In this document: piece by piece, positions 63,738 through 64,000 of the stretch
Numbering within the stretch: position 1 is the first letter of the stretch
Layout: the number at the start of each line of letters is the position of its first letter
Assembly (NCBI GenBank): GCA_012845835.1
Contig: JABAKD010000006.1
Coordinates: forward strand, 6,750,318 to 6,814,317
From: Undaria pinnatifida
Taxonomy: Eukaryota > Sar > Phaeophyceae > Laminariales > Alariaceae
Direction: 5' to 3'
Length of the DNA: 64,000 nt
Program-made: the position numbers and the translations under genes
The notes under the pieces: generated by a model
Database searches by the model: none
Told to the model about the DNA's origin: nothing
What the model saw: the letters and a program-made list of their open reading frames with translations, nothing else

Positions 63738-64000
63738 GTTGTGTATATGTTGCTCTTCCGTCTGCTGCTGTATCTGCTACCACACCACCCTCGAGAAGCT
63801 AATACCTTGCGGCAGCCACGGTACAACAGAAGCTGCACTTCAGCGTCTTTGCTTCACGAACGGAGCTTCTGTGTGTGCATGTGTGCGTGCATTCTAAGGG
63901 ACACAACTTGGGCGGTTTGAATCCACACTACATCTGAATTTCACGCCCCCCCCCCAGCTGCACTCCCCCAACCACACCAGAGCACAGCCACGGTCCAAAT

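Overview
The window looks like intron-rich nuclear DNA of a stramenopile, most likely a brown alga (Ectocarpus-like). The reasons are a secreted zinc metalloprotease fused to WSC domains, GT-AG introns of 0.5 to 9 kb between short exons, a bactofilin-like gene, and 3' fragments of a LINE whose C-terminal CCHC region resembles brown-algal elements as I remember them. The species cannot be fixed from sequence alone. No prokaryotic operons, rRNA genes or complete mobile elements were found.

Main gene, minus strand, about 42.5 kb down to 5.5 kb. Twelve exons can be chained with matching splice phases: a signal-peptide and Ser/Asp-rich exon (42530-42041); three propeptide-like exons (38080-38004, 28782-28654, 25618-25502); four exons encoding a reprolysin-like catalytic domain (18633-18448, 15933-15782, 15222-15034, 13201-13060) with HEIGHNLGANHD and a Met-turn; a long Thr/Pro/Ser/Lys/Glu linker that runs into WSC domain 1 (12073-11028, 8632-8520, 7329-7134); and the start of WSC domain 2 (5713-5503). 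The model is about 1016 residues with no stop found, so the 3' end lies to the left or is too short to see. The catalytic and WSC part (18.6-5.5 kb) is secure. Joining it to the 42.5-25.5 kb exons is inference.

The most unusual feature is that the introns of this gene hold decayed partial copies ('echoes') of the neighbouring exon edge, usually with the splice site and adjoining intron. Echoes were seen for the last propeptide exon, catalytic exons 1, 3 and 4, WSC exons 2, 3 and 4, and probably the first propeptide exon. The introns appear to have grown by local tandem duplications that straddle exon-intron borders.

The right part (49-59 kb, minus) holds two exons of a probable bactofilin-like (polymer-forming cytoskeletal) gene; its middle exons were not found. 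A plus-strand block at 61.2-61.5 kb encodes a basic stretch and a helix-turn-helix. An unidentified plus-strand exon at 63.5 kb belongs to a gene running off the right edge.

The rest is repeats: LINE 3' ends and a SINE-like family sharing the same 3' tail (both end in C-rich tracts, seen as poly-G on the plus strand), several MITE-like families with inverted ends, a dispersed repeat carrying a conserved ATG and short peptide, many tandem arrays (29, 36/180, 74, 105, 145, 161, 188 and about 215 bp), pentanucleotide GGGTC arrays, and trinucleotide microsatellites.
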